Below the pieces are notes generated by a model. The model had not been told where the DNA came from, searched no databases, and saw only the letters and a program-made list of their open reading frames with translations. A stretch of DNA of 64,000 nt from Paenibacillus sp. FSL R5-0517 (GTDB lineage: Bacteria; Bacillota; Bacilli; Paenibacillales; Paenibacillaceae), in contig NZ_CP150235.1 of assembly GCF_037974355.1 (NCBI RefSeq), positions 1,612,001 through 1,676,000 on the forward strand. Reading direction: 5' to 3'. The translations under genes and the position numbers were made by a program. How positions within the stretch are numbered: position 1 is the stretch's first letter; the number at the start of each line of letters is the position of its first letter. Of the stretch, positions 18,681-26,224 are shown piece after piece.

Positions 18681-19496
18681 ATGAATACCGTTCTTCGTCA
18701 TAAGGGATGGACTTGGGGATTCCGCAGTACCGTATTGTTATATTTTATCGTACTTATTGTACTTCCAATCATCGGTGTGTACGTCAATTCCTTCTCTGAA
18801 GGATGGAGCAACTTTGTTCAGAGCATTATGGACCCCATCGCGTGGAAAGCCGTACTGCTGACGATTCGGTTGGCCGTGATTGCTACGCTGATTAATGTGG
18901 TTCTGGGCACAATGATTGCCTGGGTGCTGACAAGGTATCGCTTTGTAGGCCGATCGTTTCTTAACAGTCTGGTTGATCTCCCGTTTGCACTGCCAACAGC
19001 GGTGGGCGGTTTGATGATTATGCTGCTATTGGGTCCGGTCAGTGCCATCGGGAAACTGGCAGAATCCATGGGGTTTGAGATTGTATTTCACCAGCCCGCA
19101 ATTGTTATCGCGATGACTTTTGTCACGTTTCCGTTTGTGATCCGCGCGGTGCAGCCTTTGCTGGAAGAAATCGATCCTTCCGAGGAAGAGGCCTCGTACA
19201 CAATGGGGGCATCCAAGGCTCGCACGTTCATGCAGGTTATTCTGCCATCCATGGCACCTGGCATGATCAGTGGAGGGATGCTCGCTTTCTCCAGAGGACT
19301 GGCTGAATTCGGGGCTGTCGTGCTGGTGGCTGGTAACATTCCGGGAAGAACACTGACTGCTTCCGTATTTATTTACGGGGAGATTGAAAGTGATAATCCC
19401 ACGGGTGCCGCTGCTGTATCCGTGTTGCTCCTAACGCTCTCCTTCCTGATCCTCTGGCTGATTAATCTGGTGCAGATGCGGGGGAGAAGACGATGA
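18681..19496 (+). CDS. cysT: Sulfate/thiosulfate ABC transporter permease CysT
   Basis: An inner-membrane permease subunit of the sulfate/thiosulfate importer. The 271-residue protein has six predicted helices and the CysT signatures FALPTAVGGLMIMLLLGP and the EAA loop EEASYTMGASKARTFMQVILPSM, which docks to CysA. ATG 18681 follows GGGAGGG. It is the first gene of cysT-cysW-cysA-sbp and overlaps cysW by 4 nt. Firmicute versions are normally repressed when cysteine is ample; no binding site was identified here. Confidence 0.93.
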   Translation: MNTVLRHKGWTWGFRSTVLLYFIVLIVLPIIGVYVNSFSEGWSNFVQSIMDPIAWKAVLLTIRLAVIATLINVVLGTMIAWVLTRYRFVGRSFLNSLVDLPFALPTAVGGLMIMLLLGPVSAIGKLAESMGFEIVFHQPAIVIAMTFVTFPFVIRAVQPLLEEIDPSEEEASYTMGASKARTFMQVILPSMAPGMISGGMLAFSRGLAEFGAVVLVAGNIPGRTLTASVFIYGEIESDNPTGAAAVSVLLLTLSFLILWLINLVQMRGRRR

Positions 19497-20290
19497 GACG
19501 ACTCTTAATCGGATTGACGTTTGCGGTATTTATCGTACTGCTGATCATCCCGCTTGGACGCATTTTTATTGGTGCATTTGAAGACGGGGCAGATGGATTC
19601 CTGAAAGGGCTGATGCGCCCTGAGGCGTTACATGCTTTGATGATGACCGGACTGGTAGTCCTGGTGGTCACCCTGTTAAATACATTGTTTGGCATCATGA
19701 TGGCTCTGTATCTGGTTCGTGCCGGATGGTTGAGTGAACGGATAAAAGGGCTGCTGAACAGCATTGTAGACCTGCCTTATGCCGTATCTCCTGTCATTGG
19801 CGGTTTGATGATTGTGTTGATGTTGGGACCTAACAGCATTATGGGCGCTTTTTTTGAAGGGATTGGATTTAATGTGGTCTATGCCTTCCCGGGTATGGTG
19901 ATCGCAACGTTATTTGTTACCTTTCCACTGATGGTCAGAGAGGTTATGCCTGTCCTGCAGGAACTTGGTTCTCAACAAGAGGAGGCTGCTTCTACACTGG
20001 GCGCCTACGGCTGGAGAACGTTCTGGAGTGTGACATGGCCTTCGATCCGCTGGGCGGTAGTGTATGGTCTGGTCTTGACGGTTGCGCGCTCACTTGGGGA
20101 ATTCGGTGCAGTGCTGGTTGTATCCGGTAATATTATGAACAAAACGCAGACAGCAACAACCCTGGTGTATCAGGATGTTGAGAATTTTAATGTGGCTGCC
20201 GCAAATGGTGTTGCATTGGTGCTGGTCACCTTCTCCGTCGGGCTGCTGCTCCTGATGGAATGGGCCAAGAAGCGAAAGGAAGTGCATTGA
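19493..20290 (+). CDS. cysW: Sulfate/thiosulfate ABC transporter permease CysW
   Basis: The second permease subunit, pairing with CysT to form the sulfate channel. The 265-residue protein has six helices, the DLPYAVSPVIGGLMIVLMLGP segment and an EAA loop (EEAASTLGAYGWRTFWSVTWPS). Its start overlaps the cysT stop (ATGA-type overlap), and cysA follows after 1 nt, so the three are translationally coupled. Confidence 0.93.
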   Translation: MRRLLIGLTFAVFIVLLIIPLGRIFIGAFEDGADGFLKGLMRPEALHALMMTGLVVLVVTLLNTLFGIMMALYLVRAGWLSERIKGLLNSIVDLPYAVSPVIGGLMIVLMLGPNSIMGAFFEGIGFNVVYAFPGMVIATLFVTFPLMVREVMPVLQELGSQQEEAASTLGAYGWRTFWSVTWPSIRWAVVYGLVLTVARSLGEFGAVLVVSGNIMNKTQTATTLVYQDVENFNVAAANGVALVLVTFSVGLLLLMEWAKKRKEVH

Positions 20291-20291
20291 T

Positions 20292-21356
20292 ATGCATGTA
20301 GAAGTCCGTGATCTGAACAAACATTTCGGTGATTTTCATGCGGTAAAAGATGTCTCATTCGATATTGCCAAAGGCCATCTGATCGGTCTGCTTGGACCCA
20401 GCGGAGGCGGGAAGACTTCCATTCTGCGGATGCTTGCGGGTCTGGAGAATCCAGGTTCCGGAGAGATTCGCTTTCATGGGAAAGTCGTGAACCATCTGCC
20501 TCCACAGGAGCGTGGAATCGGATTTGTATTCCAGAACTATGCCCTGTTCAAACATATGACGGTATTTGAGAATATTGCTTTTGGACTCAAGGTCAAGAAG
20601 ACACCGAAGGCCCAGATCCGTGATCGGGTTATGGAACTTGTTGAACTGACCGGGTTAAAAGGTTTCGAACAGCGCTATCCACATCAGTTGTCTGGTGGGC
20701 AGCGTCAACGTGTGGCTTTTGCCAGAGCACTCGCCCCGGAGCCGCAGCTGTTATTGCTGGACGAACCGTTCGCGGCCATTGATGCCAAAATCCGTCAGGA
20801 ACTGCGTTCATGGTTACGGGAGCTCATCGAGCGAGTGGGAATCACTTCGATCTTTGTAACGCATGACCAGGATGAAGCAATTGAAGTGGCGGACGAGATC
20901 ATGATTATCAGCCAGGGTCGTCTGGAACAGAAGGGCACACCTTGGGATATCTACAAAAACCCGCAGACACCGTTTGTCGCTACATTTATCGGGGAGTCTA
21001 CGGTTGTGGAGGATGCTTCCCAGTTGAAAGGATTCGAACATGCCGTCGAGGGTGAACACACCAAAGCGCTAATTCGACCGGAGTATATTGAGATCGGCTT
21101 GAAAAACGAGTTCACCATGTTGTCTGCAACGGAAAAAGGTACAGTCAAACATCTTCATTTCCGCGGTAGTCAATGGATGGTAGAGGTGGATGTACAAGGG
21201 CACAAGTTAATCACCTATCGTTCCCTGGAGAAAACGACCTTGGAGATTGGTCAACAAATTCGCGTTCTTGTACACCGTGCATACCTGTTCAATGACTCCA
21301 ACAGTTGGGTGGTTGAGAACCGACTGAAGGAAGATCCGATGCCGGTGATGATTTAG
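20292..21356 (+). CDS. cysA: Sulfate/thiosulfate ABC transporter ATPase CysA
   Basis: The cytoplasmic ATPase that drives sulfate import. The 354-residue protein has Walker A GPSGGGKT (35-42), signature LSGGQRQR, Walker B LLLLDEPFAAID and the His switch THD. A C-terminal regulatory domain of the TOBE type (about 240-345) follows, as in CysA/MalK-type ATPases. It lies between cysW and the solute-binding protein, completing the operon. Confidence 0.93.
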   Translation: MHVEVRDLNKHFGDFHAVKDVSFDIAKGHLIGLLGPSGGGKTSILRMLAGLENPGSGEIRFHGKVVNHLPPQERGIGFVFQNYALFKHMTVFENIAFGLKVKKTPKAQIRDRVMELVELTGLKGFEQRYPHQLSGGQRQRVAFARALAPEPQLLLLDEPFAAIDAKIRQELRSWLRELIERVGITSIFVTHDQDEAIEVADEIMIISQGRLEQKGTPWDIYKNPQTPFVATFIGESTVVEDASQLKGFEHAVEGEHTKALIRPEYIEIGLKNEFTMLSATEKGTVKHLHFRGSQWMVEVDVQGHKLITYRSLEKTTLEIGQQIRVLVHRAYLFNDSNSWVVENRLKEDPMPVMI

Positions 21357-21380
21357 TCAAGTGGAAGAAAGGGGCTGCCC

Positions 21381-22445
21381 ATGCAGATGAGGAAGAAGAA
21401 AGTCATACTCTTATATGTTGCCCTCATGCTTCTGCTCGTCTGCATGACCGCTGGATGCAGCAAGCAGGAGGAGTCAAGCGAACAGAATGAGCCCGCTGGT
21501 ACCGATTCATCCAATACGCTAGTGATCGGTGCTTATAGTGTAGCAAAAGACGCTGTAGGCGAGTTGCTGCCCAAGTTCCAGGAAGAGTGGAAGGCAAAGA
21601 CCGGACAGACGATTAACTTCCAGGAGTCCTATGAAGCTTCGGGTACACAGGCAAGAGCCATCGTCGGTGGATTCGAGGCGGATGTGGCCTTGCTCGCGAT
21701 GGAGAGTGATATCGACAAGCTGGTCAAAGCCGATCTGGTTAGCCCCGATTGGAAACAGACCCCTCATGAGGGCATGATCACCCGTTCGATTGTTGTTCTG
21801 GGCACCAGAGCTGGCAACCCGCTTGGAATTCATGATTTTCAGGATTTAACCAAGCCGGGAGTGAAGGTACTCTACCCTAATCCAAAGACATCTGGGGGCG
21901 CACAATGGGACATTAATGCCATTTATGGTGCCGGATTGAAACTGTCGGAGGAGCAAGAGGGGAAGAAAGATCCTGCCGCAGCCAAAGCTTTTCTCGAACA
22001 GGTACATCGTAACGTTGAGTCATTGGACAAGAGTGGGCGTTCTTCGATGGCGGCTTTCGAATATGGCGTAGGTGATGTAATCGTCACATATGAAAATGAA
22101 TTGCTTGCCCGGATCGCCAAAGGTGTAGATTACGACATCGTTATTCCGAAAAATACGATTCTCATTGAGAACCCGGCAGTCGTGGTGAATAAGTATGCCG
22201 ACAAACATGGGAATCGTGAACTGGCTGAAGCCTTTGTCGCATATCTGCGTACACCAGAAGCACAGCAGATTTTCGCGAAGCATGGTTTTCGTTCCGTAGA
22301 CCCGGATGTATTTGCACAGACGGAGTCGACATTCCCAACACCTGAAGGGTTATTTGATATCAACTATCTGGGTGGATGGGACGAGGTACGCAGTACGCTG
22401 TACTCCAAACGTGGCGTGTGGTATCAGGTGCTTGCGGGATTATGA
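21381..22445 (+). CDS. Sulfate ABC transporter substrate-binding lipoprotein
   Basis: The extracellular solute receptor of the cysTWA importer, 354 residues. The signal peptide ends in a lipobox, VCMTAGC, with lipidated Cys26. The mature protein matches the Sbp/CysP family: VIGAYSVAKDAVGELLPKF, FQESYEASGTQARAIVGGFEADV and NPKTSGGAQWDINAIYG. The last two stretches form the oxyanion pocket. ATG 21381 follows AAAGGGG; an ATG two codons later is possible. It is placed last in the operon, whereas many sulfate operons start with it. It is followed by a terminator. Confidence 0.92.
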   Translation: MQMRKKKVILLYVALMLLLVCMTAGCSKQEESSEQNEPAGTDSSNTLVIGAYSVAKDAVGELLPKFQEEWKAKTGQTINFQESYEASGTQARAIVGGFEADVALLAMESDIDKLVKADLVSPDWKQTPHEGMITRSIVVLGTRAGNPLGIHDFQDLTKPGVKVLYPNPKTSGGAQWDINAIYGAGLKLSEEQEGKKDPAAAKAFLEQVHRNVESLDKSGRSSMAAFEYGVGDVIVTYENELLARIAKGVDYDIVIPKNTILIENPAVVVNKYADKHGNRELAEAFVAYLRTPEAQQIFAKHGFRSVDPDVFAQTESTFPTPEGLFDINYLGGWDEVRSTLYSKRGVWYQVLAGL

Positions 22446-22489
22446 GTATTGCTGATGTAATCGAATAGATAACCGAGCATGTGGATACT

Positions 22490-22528
22490 AAACCTTCATT
22501 TCAATGGAAGTAGAGATGAAGGTTTTTT
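22490..22528 (+). terminator. Terminator of the sulfate operon
   Basis: AAACCTTCATTTC pairs with ATGAAGGTT (with an inner pairing near GGAAGT), followed by TTTTTTA. It lies 45 bp after the last stop. Confidence 0.85.
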
Positions 22529-22602
22529 ACTGCCAATAGGATATAATAGAGGTATACTGAATCATGATTGTTACATAGTACTAACAGGAAGGCGTGAATT
22601 GG

Positions 22603-23049
22603 ATGAGTTCAGAGATTAAATTATCCCAAAGTACAGCGATTCGACTGGAGCAGGCCCGCGGTAAGGGGATGTCCGAGGAAGATATTCTAAAAGCTATTCA
22701 AGCCAAAGATGTTTCCGCTTTTGACGCAGTGTCTGAAGAGGAATACCGATATAATGAATTTTTCTCGTATGCGGACGAGCACGGTGAAAATCTGGAGGCA
22801 GCAGTGAAAGACGGCTACCGGATTACCTTTAACACGCGTGGTGGGCTTGGAATTTGGTTGGAAAAGGCCTTTAAGGTGCAGCCAGAGAAAGACTTCACGG
22901 TGGGTGAAGGAATCGTCACCGGATTACAGTTGAAACCGGAGCAGGCAGAGGTGCTGGCGAAGCGGCTTGCGTCGAACTGGGTGATTACGGATTCGAAGGA
23001 TGTACCTGCGGGTAAGGAATTGACATTGAAGCTGCGGGCACTGGTGTAG
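22603..23049 (+). CDS. Conserved hypothetical protein
   Basis: A 148-residue protein that I do not recognise. It is soluble, acidic and has no signal peptide. The N-terminal half is helical (SQSTAIRLEQARGKGMSEEDILKAIQ, a possible small helical bundle). The C-terminal half is mixed strand and helix (YRITFNTRGGLGIWLEKAF...LKLRALV). I chose the ATG at 22603, which sits 10 nt after AGGAAGG; a GTG at 22594 is too close to that site. It stands alone between the sulfate operon and a hairpin-rich leader. Function unknown. Confidence 0.7.
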   Translation: MSSEIKLSQSTAIRLEQARGKGMSEEDILKAIQAKDVSAFDAVSEEEYRYNEFFSYADEHGENLEAAVKDGYRITFNTRGGLGIWLEKAFKVQPEKDFTVGEGIVTGLQLKPEQAEVLAKRLASNWVITDSKDVPAGKELTLKLRALV

Positions 23050-23057
23050 TTCGAGCA

Positions 23058-23192
23058 TTGAATTCATATGAATTCAACGCTCCAAAATGGAGCGAAGCAT
23101 GGAGATGAAGGTCTGACGGTGAACAGTCAGACCACAGACTGTCCTGAATTGCAGTGCATAACTGCTGCGGGATGGTCTTTTTTTGCAAAAAC
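23058..23192 (+). promoter_or_regulatory. Cluster of hairpins ending in a terminator-like stem upstream of an MBL gene
   Basis: In order: a perfect 20-bp palindrome TTGAATTCATATGAATTCAA (23058-23077); a GCTCC-AAAAT-GGAGC hairpin; GGTCTGAC-GGTGAACA-GTCAGACC (about 23110-23133); and GCAGT-GCATA-ACTGC inside a larger stem closing AGACC with GGTCT, followed by TTTTTTT (ending about 23192). The last stem looks like a terminator. It could end the preceding gene or form a regulated leader for the MBL gene that starts ~50 bp on. No known riboswitch class matches. Confidence 0.5.
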
Positions 23193-23242
23193 AGAGGTGC
23201 ACGATTACAATCTACATATCATGAATTCAGGGGGAATGCGGA

Positions 23243-24037
23243 TTGAATCAGCTAACATTTCTGGGCACTGGCGATGCGATGGGCGTTCCACGTGTGTATT
23301 GCGATTGCGAAGTGTGTACAGAGGCGAGGCTTACGGGAGAGAATAAACGGAAACGTTCCTCTGTTCTGATTGACTATGATGGCGATGGTGCGAGTGAACA
23401 ATTCATGATCGACTGCGGGCCGGACTGGAGATCACAGATGGAGGATCAGGGATTGCGTATGGTGCATACGCTGCTCATCACGCATGCCCATTTTGACCAT
23501 ATTGGAGGATTGCCGGAATGGGCAGATGCGTGCCGCTGGTTGGGTGTAAAGGGACGTTTGTATGCACCACGCGAAGTGATATCCACCATTCAGGGACAGT
23601 TTCCCTGGTTGGGGCGTCATATGGACTTTCTGGAAACGGATGATGATATTGAACTCGGGGGATGGAAGGTGAATTCCTGGAAAGTGTGCCATGGGCATAA
23701 CGGGTATTCGTACGCGTATCGGCTGGATCGGGTTGGGTATAGCTGGGCGTACTGTTCAGATGCCATTGACCTGAAGGAATCCGAGAAAGAGCCGCTACAC
23801 GGATTGGATATGCTGGTGCTGGGAACAAGCTTTGTACATGAACATGCGGAATTCTCCACACGTTCCGTGTACGATATGCGCGAGGCACAGGAGCTGCTGC
23901 GGGAACTGAAACCGGGTCATACCTATTTTACACATATGTCCCATGACGTTGATGTACGCCAGAATTATAATCTGGATCAAGGCATTACGATTGCTCTTAC
24001 CGGGATGAAAGTGCCGCTTGGAACCCTTCGTACTTAA
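23243..24037 (+). CDS. MBL-fold metallohydrolase (PhnP-like)
   Basis: A 264-residue metallo-beta-lactamase-fold hydrolase. The metal motif T-H81-A-H83-F-D85-H86 is intact. The N-terminal FLGTGDAMGVPRVYCDCEVC resembles the zinc-finger-like insert of PhnP-type cyclic phosphodiesterases. Further ligands are likely in VCHGHNGYSY, CSDAIDL and THMSHDV. The substrate is unknown; a cyclic phosphodiesterase role is inferred. The start is TTG 23243, with GGGGGA 8 nt upstream. No phosphonate genes lie nearby, so a C-P lyase role is not supported by context. Confidence 0.85.
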   Translation: MNQLTFLGTGDAMGVPRVYCDCEVCTEARLTGENKRKRSSVLIDYDGDGASEQFMIDCGPDWRSQMEDQGLRMVHTLLITHAHFDHIGGLPEWADACRWLGVKGRLYAPREVISTIQGQFPWLGRHMDFLETDDDIELGGWKVNSWKVCHGHNGYSYAYRLDRVGYSWAYCSDAIDLKESEKEPLHGLDMLVLGTSFVHEHAEFSTRSVYDMREAQELLRELKPGHTYFTHMSHDVDVRQNYNLDQGITIALTGMKVPLGTLRT

Positions 24038-24149
24038 AAGTGGGAGCAGGGAAAAAATGATTTTAGAAGAGCGTATCCTTTGGAGGAGGTTCTTCGTTTA
24101 CATAGTGTGAGTCACAATAATCAGGAACCAGCAAAGGGGGGCCCCCGAT

Positions 24150-25019
24150 ATGGCCTTTGTGAAGTCCGTGAATTGCCGCATGAACAGACCACAAGAGGAT
24201 GAACTAAAAAATAAACCTGATCTGGAATCCGGTGATATCGCCGGACATCCAGTTAACCAGGACATTCATGCCGTCTTAACCGACCTGATGGGTCCGTTAT
24301 ATGCGTATTGCTTATCCCTGACCAGATCTGTACCCGAGACCGAGGACTTGGTTCAGGATACTTGTCTCAAAGTATTGTCGTCCACGGCGGTGCAATCTTC
24401 CGAGACGACGAAAGAGATGAACTGGGAGGCTTATCTGATCCGAATTGCTCGCAACAGCTGGATTGATATGCTTCGGAAGCAACAGAGATTGCATTCCATA
24501 TTGGATGGCTTGAAGCCTGTTATGCGAGAGTTCACAGAGGAAGAGCATTTTGAAGAGCTAGAATCTGCTGTTCAGTTATTAATTAGCGAATTACCACCCT
24601 GGCAGCGTGCCATATATGTATTACGTGAATTAATGGGTTATAAGGCGGCAGAGACTGCGGATATGCTGGAGACGACAGAAGGCGCTGTGAAAGCGGCGTT
24701 AAGTCGTGCCCGTTCAGCCATCGCTGAGGTGAGGCACAGGTTGGAACAATCGGACGCTGAATTGCAGTATGAAGAGGGCTCAGTGGAGGACAATCAACAG
24801 GAGCTGCGCAGCTATCTGCTGGCATTCCGCACGGGAGATACTGCGCGCATCATTGATCTGTGCCTGAATCGGACCGATGATCCGATGGCTGTGGCCGGCA
24901 GCATTTTGCAGCAGACTCTGCCGTCTCCATCCATGCAGCCAGTGATGTATGGGTACGCCGCTTCCGTAACGAATGCGATGTCGTATGGAGGTGGGTACAC
25001 GGTCAACATGGTTGCCTAA
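24150..25019 (+). CDS. ECF-type RNA polymerase sigma factor with C-terminal tail
   Basis: A 289-residue sigma-70 family factor. Region 2 (about 45-112) has LYAYCLSLTRSVPETEDLVQDT and RIARNSWIDMLRKQ; region 4 (about 140-195) has LPPWQRAIYVLRELMGYKAAETADML...GAVKAALSRAR. The linker is short and region 3 is absent, as in ECF factors. An unusual ~90-residue tail follows (196-289), ending in a Tyr/Gly/Met-rich stretch. ECF regulators often carry such tails when no separate anti-sigma exists, and none is seen here. The clpP paralogue starts 18 nt downstream. ATG 24150 follows AAAGGGGG. Confidence 0.88.
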   Translation: MAFVKSVNCRMNRPQEDELKNKPDLESGDIAGHPVNQDIHAVLTDLMGPLYAYCLSLTRSVPETEDLVQDTCLKVLSSTAVQSSETTKEMNWEAYLIRIARNSWIDMLRKQQRLHSILDGLKPVMREFTEEEHFEELESAVQLLISELPPWQRAIYVLRELMGYKAAETADMLETTEGAVKAALSRARSAIAEVRHRLEQSDAELQYEEGSVEDNQQELRSYLLAFRTGDTARIIDLCLNRTDDPMAVAGSILQQTLPSPSMQPVMYGYAASVTNAMSYGGGYTVNMVA

Positions 25020-25037
25020 ACCAAGGAGGCGACACAC

Positions 25038-25619
25038 ATGAATGTAGTACCCTATGTAGTGGAACAGACCGCTCGTGGTGAGCGGAGTTATGATATTTAT
25101 TCACGTTTGCTCAAAGACCGAATTATTATGGTGTCCGGGGAGATTGAAGATCAGATGGCAAATGCCATTGTGGCTCAGTTGTTATTTTTGACTGCCGAGG
25201 ACCCGGAGAAAGATATTCAGATGTACATTAACAGCCCTGGTGGGTCGGTGACCGCGGGATTTTCGATCTATGACACGATGCAATTCGTGAAGCCGGATAT
25301 CTCCACGATCTGTACAGGTATGGCGGCAAGTTTTGGTACGATATTGTTGGTGGGTGGAACAAAAGGTAAACGTATGGCGTTGCCCAACAGTGAGATCATG
25401 ATCCATCAGCCACATGGCGGTACGCGAGGGCAGGCGTCGGATATGCTGATTCATGCTAACCGCATCATTCAACATCGTCAACGTCTTAACAAGCTGTTAG
25501 CCGATCATACAGGACAGTCGATTGAGCGGATTGAGAAAGACTCAGATCGAGATTATTTCCTGACCGCTGCTGAAGCAGTCGAATATGGATTGGTGGATAA
25601 AGTCATATCCAGCTCATAA
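25038..25619 (+). CDS. clpP: ATP-dependent Clp protease proteolytic subunit (clpP paralogue)
   Basis: A 193-residue serine peptidase of the ClpP family, which assembles into a 14-mer barrel fed by Clp ATPases. The catalytic triad is visible: S98 in GMAASFG, H123 in MIHQPHGG and D172 in the C-terminal helix. The nucleophile motif GMAAS departs slightly from the usual GQAAS. AAGGAGG lies 8-9 nt before the ATG. The gene follows the ECF sigma gene by 18 nt and two terminators follow it, so the pair is one transcript. It is unlikely to be the only clpP of the genome, since main copies usually stand alone; that is an inference. Confidence 0.92.
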   Translation: MNVVPYVVEQTARGERSYDIYSRLLKDRIIMVSGEIEDQMANAIVAQLLFLTAEDPEKDIQMYINSPGGSVTAGFSIYDTMQFVKPDISTICTGMAASFGTILLVGGTKGKRMALPNSEIMIHQPHGGTRGQASDMLIHANRIIQHRQRLNKLLADHTGQSIERIEKDSDRDYFLTAAEAVEYGLVDKVISSS

Positions 25620-25622
25620 CAG

Positions 25623-25652
25623 TAGCCCGGAGGGTCATGTGACCTTTCGGGC
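25623..25652 (+). terminator. First hairpin after clpP
   Basis: AGCCCGGAGGGTCA pairs with TGACCTTTCGGGCT around a TG turn, with a weak T-tail. It works with, or is backed up by, the next terminator. Confidence 0.7.
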
Positions 25653-25662
25653 TTGATTAACC

Positions 25663-25697
25663 AAGAGGACGAACAGGAAACTGACGTCCTCTTTTTT
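25663..25697 (+). terminator. Second terminator after clpP
   Basis: AAGAGGAC pairs with GTCCTCTT, followed by TTTTTG. This is a standard intrinsic terminator separating the sigma-clpP unit from the GntR-ABC operon. Confidence 0.8.
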
Positions 25698-25762
25698 GTC
25701 GTCCAGATTTGCCAGCCCATGTCTATGGATCGAATCAGAATTGAGAATAATGTGAAAAAAGA

Positions 25763-25792
25763 TTGACCATCGGTAGGTATAGTGTATATATT
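25763..25792 (+). promoter_or_regulatory. Predicted promoter of the GntR-ABC operon
   Basis: TTGACC (25763-25768) lies 16-18 bp from TATATA/TATATT (25785-25792). The -10 region and spacer lie inside the left half and centre of the long palindrome 25771-25815. Repressor binding would therefore block RNA polymerase directly. Confidence 0.55.
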
Positions 25793-25815
25793 ATATATAC
25801 ACACTATACCTACCG
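25771..25815. promoter_or_regulatory. 45-bp operator palindrome of the GntR (YtrA-like) regulator
   Basis: CGGTAGGTATAGTGT (25771-25785) is matched exactly by its reverse complement ACACTATACCTACCG (25801-25815) across a TA-rich centre, giving near-perfect symmetry over 45 bp. It overlaps the promoter and lies 33 bp before the regulator gene. It is most likely the autoregulatory operator; the binding protein is inferred from adjacency. Confidence 0.7.
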
Positions 25816-25847
25816 GAAACTATTCAACATCAATGAGGTGAGGAAAG

Positions 25848-26222
25848 ATTAACATTTTAATATCGAACGCATCGAGCGATCCGATCTATATGCAGATTTT
25901 AACTCAGATCAGACAGAGCATCTTGAGCGGAGAATTGGTTGCTGGAGATAGTCTTCCTTCCATTAGGCAGCTCGCCAAGGATCTGCAAGTCAGTGTTATT
26001 ACAACTAAACGTGTCTATGAAGAGCTGGAGAAGGAGAAGCTGATCGATTCAGTTGTAGGAAAAGGTAGCTTCGTATCTGGAGTCAATCAGGATTTTATTC
26101 GGGAGCGACGGATGAAACAATTAGAAGAGAAAATGCTCGAAGTAATTGGGGAGAGCAAAAAACTGGGTATGAGTGCACAGGATGTAATCCAACACTTTAC
26201 ATTGTTGTATGAGGAGGAGTAA
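25848..26222 (+). CDS. GntR family regulator, YtrA-like, with an apparent ATT start
   Basis: A small (about 124 residues) GntR-type repressor: a winged helix-turn-helix (QILTQIRQSILSGELVAGDSLPSIRQLA...VSVITTKRVYEELEKEKLI) plus a short helical tail, as in YtrA regulators of ABC operons. The first ATG (25890) would cut off the family's conserved first strand and helix. Upstream in frame, ATT-AAC-ATT-TTA reads as the family start [M]NILISNASSDPIYMQ and sits 4 nt after GAGGTGAGG. There is no ATG, GTG or TTG before the in-frame stop at 25839. So ATT 25848 is the likely start. The ABC ATPase gene follows at 2 nt. Confidence 0.85.
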   Translation: MNILISNASSDPIYMQILTQIRQSILSGELVAGDSLPSIRQLAKDLQVSVITTKRVYEELEKEKLIDSVVGKGSFVSGVNQDFIRERRMKQLEEKMLEVIGESKKLGMSAQDVIQHFTLLYEEE

Positions 26223-26224
26223 GC

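Noticed and set aside
24058..24111. 17-codon frame before the ECF sigma gene (MILEERILWRRFFVYIV)
   Set aside because: Only a weak ribosome site and no conservation evidence; too short to call.
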